A DNA stretch of 58,812 nucleotides from Elusimicrobiota bacterium (GTDB taxonomy: Bacteria > Elusimicrobiota > Elusimicrobia > UBA1565 > UBA9628), in contig JACQWX010000093.1 in NCBI GenBank assembly GCA_016209035.1, positions 1-58,812 of the forward strand. Direction: 5' to 3'. The stretch's first letter is position 1. Each line of letters opens with the position of its first letter. The position numbers and the translations under genes are program-made. The notes under the pieces are model-generated. The model searched no databases, was not told the DNA's origin, and worked only from the letters and a program-made list of their open reading frames with translations. Positions 1 through 7,303 of this stretch are shown piece after piece.

Positions 1-57
1 AGGCCCGATTTCTCGAAGAGGAATTGGAATTTCCGGAGACCTCTTGGCATTCCTCAC
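1..57 (-). CDS. Possible antitoxin, 3' part outside window
   Basis: A GTG at 57 opens 19 codons that stay open to the window edge (MRNAKRSPEIPIPLREIGP). It lies 37 bp downstream of the BrnT-like toxin on the same strand, where the antitoxin of a brnT-brnA pair normally sits. Only the first residues are visible and no DNA-binding fold can be assigned. The call rests on position, so it is tentative; it could be chance open frame. Confidence 0.25.
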   Translation of the reverse strand, partial: MRNAKRSPEIPIPLREIGP

Positions 58-94
58 AAGTGTATCAATTAGGACGGTTTGTGAGGATGCCGGT

Positions 95-388
95 TTATCG
101 TCGGTATACAGACCCATTGGAGCCGTTATTCAGGATTTCCTTCCCTTTGCGCCAGTAGCCAGCCGCGAAAATGCGGATCTTCTTGTGCCTATGGGTGAAG
201 CATACTGTCACGATCCCCTTTCTCACTCGCCCGAAGCAATAGTACCGGGGCTCGACTTTGCCGTGGCCGAGGTCCTCGGCAATGACGCGCTTGGGATCGG
301 CGAAAGCATACTGTGCCGATTGGAACGATACGCCGTGCTTTGCCTGATTGGCCCGATTCTTCGCCTCGTCCCATTCGAAGTCCGTCAT
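95..388 (-). CDS. brnT: BrnT-family ribonuclease toxin
   Basis: This 97-residue protein is a likely type II toxin of the BrnT family, RelE-like ribonucleases that cut mRNA and are neutralised by a DNA-binding antitoxin. It begins FEWDEAKNRANQAKHGVSF, the family N-terminal signature, and has the later RIFAAGYWRKGKEI strand typical of the family; length is usual. A possible antitoxin start follows at 57. A TATACT box lies 10 nt upstream of the ATG, so the leader would be very short. The family call is secure; activity is inferred. Confidence 0.85.
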   Translation of the reverse strand: MTDFEWDEAKNRANQAKHGVSFQSAQYAFADPKRVIAEDLGHGKVEPRYYCFGRVRKGIVTVCFTHRHKKIRIFAAGYWRKGKEILNNGSNGSVYRR

Positions 389-398
389 GCCTACCTAT

Positions 399-404
399 AG
401 TATA
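399..404 (-). promoter_or_regulatory. -10 box upstream of brnT
   Basis: TATACT on the minus strand, 10 nt from the brnT ATG, in otherwise GC-rich DNA. No convincing -35 is visible. TA operons are usually autorepressed, so an operator may overlap this site, but no clear palindrome is seen. Confidence 0.45.
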
Positions 405-550
405 GCATGCGGCTGGCCGATTAGCCATACCAACTTATGGCTCGTGATTGTCGCCCTAACGACTGGCTGAGCTGCCGCGTGCCCCGGGAGTTCGTCGCGG
501 TTCGCGGTCAGCTCCAGCCATTGTTCGGCTGCCGGTTTCCCGATTCAAGA

Positions 551-850
551 TCAGGCACCGCGATAGCCTCGGATACCCCTGTCCGACAGGCGGCCTGATG
601 CGTACCGGTGAAGAACGCTTCCCATCAGGGTTTGGTACGGAATGCCTTCTTGCAAGGCGATGGTTTGCAATTCCTCCAAATCCTTGGACGAGATCCGGAT
701 ATTGACTCTCCTGTCCTTTCGCAGGGTATTCCTGGCGTACTGACGATGCCGAGCAATCTCTTGTCTGGAGTTCCGCACAGGCTTCCATTCGCCTCTCTCA
801 AAGGAGGCGACAATGTCCTTTTCTTCTTTGGTCAACTTAATCTTTTTCAT
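551..850 (-). CDS. CopG/ribbon-helix-helix antitoxin
   Basis: A 99-residue antitoxin starting MKKIKLTKEEKDIV. The C-terminal half (RRVNIRISSKDLEELQTIA, then GIPYQTL) is the ribbon-helix-helix DNA-binding module of CopG-type antitoxins paired with BrnT/DUF4258-like toxins. The open frame extends 30 codons upstream, but the extension lies inside the toxin gene, so the ATG at 850, which gives a 14-bp overlap with the toxin, is preferred. Expected to bind and neutralise the toxin and repress the operon. Confidence 0.8.
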   Translation of the reverse strand: MKKIKLTKEEKDIVASFERGEWKPVRNSRQEIARHRQYARNTLRKDRRVNIRISSKDLEELQTIALQEGIPYQTLMGSVLHRYASGRLSDRGIRGYRGA

Positions 851-1124
851 CGGGGCCTCCCAAGAGGTCACGGGTTGCCTTTCGGCTGGGAATGATGGTC
901 TTGAGGAATCTTCCTTCCTCTGATTCAACGAATGGGACAAGGAAGGCGTAGTTGTCGACCTTCACCACAAGCACGCGTTGGTTCGGATACCTCGCCTGAT
1001 TTGGATGCTCGTATAGGCCGAGCACATCGCCCCGTTCAATGTGCAGCACAATCTGCTCGAAGCTGATGCCGCGCTCGGCCTTAAGCCGCGCATTCTTCTC
1101 GGGGTCCCAGGTGTAATAGTCCAT
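837..1124 (-). CDS. BrnT-like toxin
   Basis: A 95-residue toxin beginning MDYYTWDPEKNARLKAERG, a layout shared with BrnT-type toxins (W/F-D-P/E-x-K-N near the N-terminus). The ending FLKTIIPSRKATRD is characteristic of toxins paired with CopG-type antitoxins. It is first in a two-gene operon and overlaps the antitoxin by 14 bp. A TTG lies one codon upstream, but the ATG at 1124 is the natural start. A TATACT box lies only 7 nt upstream, which would give an essentially leaderless mRNA. RNase activity is inferred from family. Confidence 0.75.
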   Translation of the reverse strand: MDYYTWDPEKNARLKAERGISFEQIVLHIERGDVLGLYEHPNQARYPNQRVLVVKVDNYAFLVPFVESEEGRFLKTIIPSRKATRDLLGGPDEKD

Positions 1125-1131
1125 CAATGAT

Positions 1132-1137
1132 AGTATA
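1132..1137 (-). promoter_or_regulatory. -10 box of the second TA operon
   Basis: TATACT on the minus strand with 7 nt between the hexamer and the toxin ATG. Initiation at the usual distance would place the transcript start at or next to the start codon. Confidence 0.5.
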
Positions 1138-1461
1138 CCACGATGTATGCCTTATGGCAACAGATAGCTTGCCCCGCCATTTGCGTCAGCCGAACAGGTA
1201 TTGGGCCGCTGGATTATATGCGGATATATTGTAGCGGCATAGCACGGCAAAAGGTCCATGTCGCCGATCGCTTCCCGCGGCCGACCCGGCTGGGGGGCGG
1301 ACGCGACCGGCGATTCTGTGGATGGCGCAAGCCATCGAGGCCCGCAAGGGCCCTTCTTGTTCAGCATCGGCAAGAGCATGAGGCCCTTGGCTTAGCAGCC
1401 GCTCTCGCGGTCGTTCAGGCATGGCTAGAATCTCTCTAGGACGGCCAGGGTATCCGACTCG
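1138..1461. other. Intergenic stretch with no recognised feature
   Basis: About 320 bp between the second TA promoter and the 3' end of the glycan operon. Short open frames occur on both strands but have no start signals or family resemblance. No tRNA, terminator or repeat was recognised. Confidence 0.5.
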
Positions 1462-2805
1462 TTAAGGCCGGACATCGGCGTCCCGCCTCCCGCCAGCCAT
1501 GCCCGCCAGCCTCTCCGCGCACGCCTTCCCGTCCAGCAGGGCCTCCTCCATGAAAGAGTACTTCCAGGCCCCGTACCTCCCGATGGATTCTATCTTCGCA
1601 TTCCGCAGGAATGCGAAAATGGTCTTGAGCGCCGGGGCGCGGTCCCGGTCATAGACCACGTAGCCGTATTCGATCGGAAGCCACTGCCTGGCGAGGACGC
1701 GGTCGGAGCTCCTCAGAATCCCGCAGCCCTTGAGGCCGGCCATGAACCGCCGCTCCAGCCGAGGCAGGCTCACCACCTCCTCCGGCCTGCGGGAGGCCTC
1801 GATGTACAGGGAGGAAGCGCCGTGGGGCGCGACATGCCTGGAAAAATTACTGGCGAAGCCCACGCGATAGAACGGGAACCTCTTCTCCGGGAAGTATATC
1901 CAGTGCTTGTCGGAGACCCCCGCCCGGGCGACGCCGATGTTGAGGCAGTAGACCGTGTTGTGCCTGAGCCTCGCGGCCGCCGAAAGCACCGCGGCCGGCG
2001 CCGGACGCGCGAGGGACAGGAAGGCCGGCAGAGGGGCGGTGTTGACCAGGCGCTCGAAGCGCACCTCGCCCAAGCCCCCCACCACGGCCACCCGCTCGGC
2101 GAGGTCCACGGACAAGACCCTGGCCCCCGTGCGCACGACCCCGGGTCTCAAGCCCGAGGCCAGGCTGTCCGCCAGGGACTGGATCCCCCCCCTCACGGGA
2201 TAGAGGAAGGTCGCGTTGTAGCCGAACGCCCTGGTCTGGTCCGTCACCGCCCCGCAGATGACCTCCGAGGCCTTCGGCTTGGGGACGAAAGGACCCTGCC
2301 AGTCCGTGGTGATGCGGCCGAGCGGCCGGCGCCAGACCTTCTCGTTGTAGGGGAACATGAAGCGCCGGCTGATCCCCCGTCCGAACTGCGCGAGGCACCA
2401 TCGCCGGAAGGAATCGGCGACGGGCGGCGATGGCCAATGCACGGTCTCAAGGAAATCCGCGAGGCACTCCGCCACCACCCGGGCGGGGAGGCCGTAGGTA
2501 TTGGCTTGGAAGGGATACCTGGTGAAGACGCCGTGGGAATGGATCCAGGACCTGCGCCGGTGCGGCGCGAGGTTCCTGCCCAGGAGACCGCGGACCAGAC
2601 GCCTTCCCTCGGGCCGATGCAGGTGGAGGAGGTGTCCTGTCTGGTCGAAGACGAACCCTCCGACCGTCTCGGAGGAGGCCATGCCGCCCACTTTGTCCCG
2701 AGCCTCCACTACGAGCGAGTCCAGCCCCGAGGTCTTGTCGAGGTGGCAGGCCGTGGAGAGCCCCGAGAGGCCCGCGCCGACCACGAGCACGTCGGTCTTC
2801 ATCAT
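1462..2805 (-). CDS. FAD-dependent protoporphyrinogen-oxidase-like sugar oxidoreductase
   Basis: A 447-residue flavoprotein. The N-terminus has the Rossmann motif DVLVVGAGLSGLS and a second nucleotide-contacting stretch EARDKVGGMASS. The overall plan resembles amine oxidases, protoporphyrinogen oxidase and UDP-galactopyranose mutase. Such proteins in polysaccharide loci act on nucleotide- or lipid-linked sugars. The frame is open far upstream (to 3687), but that part is the shadow of the WecA-like gene; MMKTDVLV at 2805 overlaps the previous stop by 4 bp. Last gene of the operon. The exact substrate cannot be told from sequence. Confidence 0.8.
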   Translation of the reverse strand: MMKTDVLVVGAGLSGLSTACHLDKTSGLDSLVVEARDKVGGMASSETVGGFVFDQTGHLLHLHRPEGRRLVRGLLGRNLAPHRRRSWIHSHGVFTRYPFQANTYGLPARVVAECLADFLETVHWPSPPVADSFRRWCLAQFGRGISRRFMFPYNEKVWRRPLGRITTDWQGPFVPKPKASEVICGAVTDQTRAFGYNATFLYPVRGGIQSLADSLASGLRPGVVRTGARVLSVDLAERVAVVGGLGEVRFERLVNTAPLPAFLSLARPAPAAVLSAAARLRHNTVYCLNIGVARAGVSDKHWIYFPEKRFPFYRVGFASNFSRHVAPHGASSLYIEASRRPEEVVSLPRLERRFMAGLKGCGILRSSDRVLARQWLPIEYGYVVYDRDRAPALKTIFAFLRNAKIESIGRYGAWKYSFMEEALLDGKACAERLAGMAGGRRDADVRP

Positions 2806-3836
2806 CGGTGCATCTCGACCTTGGCCAGATGGCGGCTCACCAGAGCGACCCACAGGCCCACCACGCCGTAGACGCACAACGCCCATGCCAGCGACACCTT
2901 GGTCACGGCCCAGGCGCAGAACCCCAAGGCCATGGCGGACACGGCCGCCATCGCGACCACGGCGCGGCGGGAGTGCCCGATCTTCTCCAGGCGCAGGGCG
3001 AAATGGTCCTTGGACCCGAGGAACGGAGACTGGTTGTTCCGGATGCGCAGGAACATGACGAAGAGGGTGTCGAACATGGGCACGAACAGGATGAACAAGG
3101 GAGCGTAGACCCCCAGGTTGTTGATGTCCGAATACCGGGTGCCCATGGACACGGCCGCGAGCACGAACCCCAGCACCATGCTGCCCGAGTCGCCCATGAA
3201 GATCTTGCGGTTCGACGATAAGTTCCACGGCAGGAAGCCCAAGGCCGCCCCGCCAAGCGCGGCCGAGGCGAAGTTGACGTAGAGCTCCTCGGACGGGAGC
3301 GAGATCATCAGGAAAGCCAGCGCCGCGATGGCGGCCTGGCTGGCGCAGAGCCCGTCCATGATGTCGACGATGTTGAGGGCGTTGGTGATGCCGACCACCC
3401 ACAGCAGGGTCAGCGCGATCCCCAGGTAGTCGGGGCTCACGAACTTGATGCGGATGCCGTAGAAGATGAGCCCGGCCGCGGCGAGCGCCTGCACCACGAA
3501 CTTGAGCCTGTAATGGACGCCATGGGGCTTCGTGGTGTCGTCCATGAGCCCCAGGGAGAAGATGAGGCCCGCGCCGATCAGGATGGCCCGCAGGCTGCGC
3601 AGGGTCCCGGTCGGGAACTGCGTGAAGAGCCGAAGCCCGAGCAGGGTCGCGGCGAAGGCGAGGAAGATGGCGATCCCGCCGACGCATGGCGTGGGGACCT
3701 TGTGCGTCTTGACCGCGGAGCTCGGCGCGTCCATCCAGTCCAGGCGCAGCGCCAGCTCCCGGACCACTGGCGTCGCGGCAAAAGACATGGCCGCGGCCGC
3801 GGCCACCGACAAGGCATAGAGCTCGTGGAGGCTCAT
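2802..3836 (-). CDS. WecA/MraY-like polyprenyl-phosphate sugar-1-phosphate transferase
   Basis: A 344-residue polytopic protein that should transfer a HexNAc-1-phosphate from a UDP-sugar to undecaprenyl phosphate, the first membrane step of glycan synthesis. Family motifs in order: LGLMDDTTK (Mg-binding DD), NALNIVDIMDGL, FMGDSGSMVLGF, and a cytoplasmic loop KDHFALRLEKIGHSRR. The loop fits WecA-type enzymes better than MraY. The start at 3836 (MSLHELYAL) overlaps the upstream stop by ATGA; a start six codons earlier is possible. It probably primes the glycan built by the surrounding glycosyltransferases. Confidence 0.85.
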   Translation of the reverse strand: MSLHELYALSVAAAAAMSFAATPVVRELALRLDWMDAPSSAVKTHKVPTPCVGGIAIFLAFAATLLGLRLFTQFPTGTLRSLRAILIGAGLIFSLGLMDDTTKPHGVHYRLKFVVQALAAAGLIFYGIRIKFVSPDYLGIALTLLWVVGITNALNIVDIMDGLCASQAAIAALAFLMISLPSEELYVNFASAALGGAALGFLPWNLSSNRKIFMGDSGSMVLGFVLAAVSMGTRYSDINNLGVYAPLFILFVPMFDTLFVMFLRIRNNQSPFLGSKDHFALRLEKIGHSRRAVVAMAAVSAMALGFCAWAVTKVSLAWALCVYGVVGLWVALVSRHLAKVEMHR

Positions 3837-5758
3837 AGCGAGAACACCCCGCACCGCGGACCCGCGAAGATCAGAGCCCGGCCGCCTGGAAGGGCGCTTA
3901 GGTTCGCAAACCCCTTCTCCGTGAGGGTCCCGAGCGCCGGGAAAAGCCTCGCCATCTCATTGCCCACGAAGAGGACCTTGGCGAACCCCTCCGCCTTGAG
4001 CTTGGCCGTCAGGTCCTCGGGGCCCGAAGCCTCGTTGGCCAAAGTCACCCATCGGTTGGGAGCGTTGACCGTGGACGCGACATGATCCCGGCCGAGATAG
4101 TAGGCCCTCTGCTCACCCACGATGAGGATTTTATCATTTGACGGGAGGCTCGCCCGGCACCACGCCGCGCACGGGTAATAGTCCAGCCTGCGGGAGAGGA
4201 AGGCCTCCCGGGTCTCGCCGCCCGAAAGGACCCGGCCCGTCTCGAGCACCCGGTGGACGTACAGGAAATACCCGAGGTTCGTCGCGGTCATGATGACGCA
4301 GGCCGCGGCCAGCGCCAGCCTAGCCGCCTGGCCGGAGGCCCGCCACAGCCTGGCCAGGCCGGCGGCGGCCATCACCGCCAGGAGCGGCGCGATCGCGGTC
4401 AGGAACCGCAGGACCGTGCCGGTGACGAACCAGACCAGGAAATGCAGAAGGCAGTAGGCCAGGCAGAACCTCAGGAATCCCCTGCCCGCCTCCTCGTCAC
4501 CCCCCTCGGCAGCCGGGTCCACCCCCCTCAGCGCCGGCCAGACGGCCAGGGGCGACGCCACCAGCACGAGGCTCCAGCCCAGACACCCGAGCACGTCCAT
4601 GCCGCCGCCGTAGCGGCTGAACATGACCAGGAGCTGGTAGGGGAGAGTCACGAGATCCTTGAGCCAGCTCTCCCCATGGCCGTACTCGGCCAGCGTCCGG
4701 AAATACCGCTGGGCCGTCTCAGCGCCCCAGCCCGAGCCCGTCATCGGGAACCAGGAATACAGGAACGGGAAGACCGGGTTGCCGATGACGAGGGCGTTCT
4801 TGACGAGCCAGGGGAGGAAGACGGCGGTCACGATCAGCGCGTAGGTAGCGACGTCCTTCGCCACCTGACGGGAAGGATAGGGACGGCCCTTAGAAACGAA
4901 CGACCGCACGGCCGGCGCCAGCGCCAACAGGGCCGCGGTCGCGCCGGCCGTGTACTTCGCACCCAGCGCGAGCCCCGCGAACAGGGCCGAGACCCAGAGC
5001 CAGGCTCTCGCGCCTCCGGCCCACCAGCGCCAGGTCGAGAGCGCGGCGACGCAGGTCCAGAGCATGACGAGCGGCTCGACATAAGTGATGGTCGCAAGGA
5101 GCATCAAGGCGGTGTGCGTCGCGGCAAGGCCCAGGCCGAGCCAGGCGACGGAGGCTCCGAGCTGCCGCCGCGCGCCGTCAAAGACCCATCCGAGGCACAA
5201 GGCCGTGGCCAGCCACATCAGCATCTGCGCCAGGACATCGCTCTTCAAGACGAGGGCCAGGGCGAAGAGCATCTCCGCGTTCTGCGGGAAATGGGAATAG
5301 AGCAGATGCGCCGGCGACACGAGCCGGCCTTCCCGCGCATAGGTCTCGGGCAGGACCAGGTGATAGACGAGGGAATCGTACTGGTGCGGCGGCATCAGGC
5401 AGACGAACAGGAGGGCAAATCCCAGCAAGCAGACCGCGACGGCCTCCGCCGGACGCTCAAACGGACCCTTGAGCCCCGAGCACGCCTCCTTGAGCTCGGA
5501 CCGGCCCCAAAGGATGAGCCCCGCCAGAAGGCACAAGACGGCCCAGACCTTCAGGATCCCCAGGGCCCCGAGCGCCATGGTCCCAAGGCTCAGGAAGCCC
5601 AGGCCCAGAGCCGCGCCGGCCCATGTCTTCTCTTGGTCCCCGGCATCCTGGAGCCCCAAGAGCCCCAAGGCCCTGCGGCCGGAGCCTGTCGCCGCGGCGG
5701 CGATGAAAGCGAGGAGGGCGACGGCATAGGCGCCCGAAAGAGCCAACGGGAAGCTCAT
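3833..5758 (-). CDS. GT-C-fold integral membrane glycosyltransferase
   Basis: A 641-residue protein with roughly a dozen hydrophobic helices and a soluble C-terminal tail. An early loop reads MPPHQYDSLVYHL, resembling the acidic-residue loop of GT-C (ArnT/PMT-like) enzymes that use polyprenyl-phosphate sugars on the periplasmic face. The C-terminal 130 residues (from about LDYYPCAAWCRASLP) form a small domain common in these proteins. It follows the GT2 gene by 7 bp and overlaps the WecA-like gene by 4 bp. Donor and acceptor unknown. Confidence 0.7.
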   Translation of the reverse strand: MSFPLALSGAYAVALLAFIAAAATGSGRRALGLLGLQDAGDQEKTWAGAALGLGFLSLGTMALGALGILKVWAVLCLLAGLILWGRSELKEACSGLKGPFERPAEAVAVCLLGFALLFVCLMPPHQYDSLVYHLVLPETYAREGRLVSPAHLLYSHFPQNAEMLFALALVLKSDVLAQMLMWLATALCLGWVFDGARRQLGASVAWLGLGLAATHTALMLLATITYVEPLVMLWTCVAALSTWRWWAGGARAWLWVSALFAGLALGAKYTAGATAALLALAPAVRSFVSKGRPYPSRQVAKDVATYALIVTAVFLPWLVKNALVIGNPVFPFLYSWFPMTGSGWGAETAQRYFRTLAEYGHGESWLKDLVTLPYQLLVMFSRYGGGMDVLGCLGWSLVLVASPLAVWPALRGVDPAAEGGDEEAGRGFLRFCLAYCLLHFLVWFVTGTVLRFLTAIAPLLAVMAAAGLARLWRASGQAARLALAAACVIMTATNLGYFLYVHRVLETGRVLSGGETREAFLSRRLDYYPCAAWCRASLPSNDKILIVGEQRAYYLGRDHVASTVNAPNRWVTLANEASGPEDLTAKLKAEGFAKVLFVGNEMARLFPALGTLTEKGFANLSALPGGRALIFAGPRCGVFSL

Positions 5759-5765
5759 GAGAGGC

Positions 5766-6506
5766 CTATCTCTTCTTGGGCGTCAGGAACTTGAACCGGG
5801 CCAGCCGCGACTTCTGGAGGAAGTACTGGCAGAGCAGCAGCAGGGTCGAGAACCCGTAGACCACGCTGCGCTTGAAGTTGATGGAGGAGGCCTCGGGAAA
5901 GTACCGGACCGCGACCGGGATGTCGCCCAGCCGGAATCTGCAGGACGCGGCCTGGATGAGGAACTGCTGGTCGAAGACGAAGTCGTCGGAGTTCATCTCC
6001 CAGCGCACCGTCTCCAAGACCTTGCGGGAATAGGCCCGCAGCCCCGAGTGCCATTCGCCCAGGTTCTGCCCGGTGGAGGAGTTCTCCAGGATGGTCAGGA
6101 ACCGGTTGAAGATGTACTTGTAGAAGGGCATCCCCCCCTCGAGGGCCTCCCGCCGGGTCCTGATGCGGTTGCCCAGCACGACGTCGCACACCCCCGATGC
6201 GACGAGGCTCGTCATGAGCGGCGTGAGCCTGGCGTCGTACTGGTAGTCCGGGTGGATCATGATGACGATGTCGGCGCCGCGCTTCAAGGCCTCGGTGTAG
6301 CAGGTTTTCTGGTTGCCGCCGTAGCCGAGGTTCTTCTCGTGCACCACGGTGCGCAGTCCCAGCTTCCTCGAAAGCTCGACCGTGCCGTCCTTGGAGCAGT
6401 CGTCCACCAGGATGACCTCGGAGACGGACCCCTTGGGGATGTCGTTGAGGGTCTTCTCCAGCGTCTTCTCGGCGTTGTACGCCGGCAGTACCGCGATGAT
6501 CTTCAT
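5766..6506 (-). CDS. GT2 glycosyltransferase, dolichyl-phosphate-mannose-synthase-like
   Basis: A 246-residue family 2 glycosyltransferase. [24 protein letters not shown] and MIHPDYQYD (the DxD-like donor site) appear in the usual order, followed by a [12 protein letters not shown] acceptor segment. It ends with a short hydrophobic stretch. Enzymes of this type make polyprenyl-phosphate sugars, the donors of GT-C proteins such as its neighbour. A TATAAT box 12 nt upstream of the ATG suggests an extra internal promoter. Confidence 0.85.
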   Translation of the reverse strand: MKIIAVLPAYNAEKTLEKTLNDIPKGSVSEVILVDDCSKDGTVELSRKLGLRTVVHEKNLGYGGNQKTCYTEALKRGADIVIMIHPDYQYDARLTPLMTSLVASGVCDVVLGNRIRTRREALEGGMPFYKYIFNRFLTILENSSTGQNLGEWHSGLRAYSRKVLETVRWEMNSDDFVFDQQFLIQAASCRFRLGDIPVAVRYFPEASSINFKRSVVYGFSTLLLLCQYFLQKSRLARFKFLTPKKR

Positions 6507-7303
6507 GCCCGGGGGGATATTATACTTAGAACCAGGCCCGCAGACCGACCTCGGGCCCGATGAGGTCCTTGCCCGGCGTGAGGAAGAACCTGCCGCCCGA
6601 CCTCGGGCCCGATGAGGTCCTTGCCCGGCGTGAGGAAGAACCTGCCGCCCGCGTCGAGGCCGACGCCTTTCCAGCCCGCGCCGAACAACAGGGAGAGGTC
6701 GTGGTGCGGCAGGCCGCCGGGGAATCCGAGCCGGTAGCCCACGGAGCCGTGCAGCGGCCGCTTGGGGAAGACCTCCACCGAGGCATGGAGGCTCGGGCCC
6801 CAGCGGCTCGTGGGATCGTGCAGCGCGGCCAAGCCCAACCCGGCGTCCACAAGAACCATCTTCGACTGGCAGTAGTTGCCCGAGAAATGGAGGCCGTGAT
6901 AAGTACTCCTGGCATCAGCCAGGGCTCCCGGCTCGAAGACCGCGGACGAGAAATCCCCTCCCAGACGACCCGTAGTCCTCAGGCGCAAGAGGTAGTGCTG
7001 CGCGGTCCGGCCGCGGCCTACGAACTGGGTCGAGCCGTTCAAGGCGAGGGAGACGTCGCGGGCTCCGCCGATGTAGCCTTCGTCGGTCTCGTAGGGATAC
7101 CGCGGCAGCCCCATGTGCTCCAACTCGTAGGCCGCGCCGAACGGCCCCATCAGGATGATGAGCGCCCACTGCGCGAAGAGGTCCATCACGTTCTCGTCGA
7201 CCCTCACGTTCTCGGCCAGCTTGGTCTCGGCCCTGAGCTGCGCCGCCGCTACCGTCAGCAGCAGGAGGATGAGGGCCAGGCGCGGGAAGCTGGATCGGCG
7301 CAT
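6503..7303 (-). CDS. Outer-membrane beta-barrel-like protein with frameshifted C-terminus
   Basis: A 266-residue exported protein with signal peptide [20 protein letters not shown] and cleavage near LRA-ET. The remainder alternates short polar/aromatic strands ([31 protein letters not shown]), as in small outer-membrane barrels. A 52-bp tandem duplication at 6546-6649 shifts the frame near the end. As it stands the protein reads GPEVG then [10 protein letters not shown] and stops in ATGA overlap with the GT2 gene. Without one copy it would be 241 residues ending PEVGLRAWF, with the terminal Phe typical of BAM substrates. It could be non-functional, an alternative tail or an assembly error. 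It overlaps the upstream GT-C gene by 4 bp. Confidence 0.65.
   Translation of the reverse strand: MRRSSFPRLALILLLLTVAAAQLRAETKLAENVRVDENVMDLFAQWALIILMGPFGAAYELEHMGLPRYPYETDEGYIGGARDVSLALNGSTQFVGRGRTAQHYLLRLRTTGRLGGDFSSAVFEPGALADARSTYHGLHFSGNYCQSKMVLVDAGLGLAALHDPTSRWGPSLHASVEVFPKRPLHGSVGYRLGFPGGLPHHDLSLLFGAGWKGVGLDAGGRFFLTPGKDLIGPEVGRQVLPHAGQGPHRARGRSAGLVLSIISPRA
6519..6524 (-). promoter_or_regulatory. Internal -10 box before the GT2 gene
   Basis: TATAAT on the minus strand, 12 nt upstream of the GT2 ATG at 6506, in the AT-rich gap that followed the presumed original stop codon of the outer-membrane gene. No strong -35 is visible. Confidence 0.4.
6546..6649. repeat. 52-bp tandem duplication
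   Basis: Two identical adjacent 52-bp copies (6546-6597 and 6598-6649). Because 52 is not a multiple of three, the second copy is read in a different frame by the outer-membrane protein gene. Removing either copy restores a frame ending at a TAA at 6526-6528. Confidence 0.95.

Noticed and set aside
1462..3687. A single 741-codon frame as one fused protein.
   Set aside because: The first 294 codons are an out-of-frame reading of the WecA-like gene; the oxidoreductase starts cleanly at 2805 with a 4-bp overlap.
4253..5794. Long plus-strand open frame opposite the GT-C gene (513 codons), and similar long antisense frames at 7606-8850, 11247-13082, 17897-19900 and 25193-26872.
   Set aside because: They mirror strongly GC3-biased genes, are full of Arg/Gly/Pro/Gln, and match no family. 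They are codon-bias shadows.
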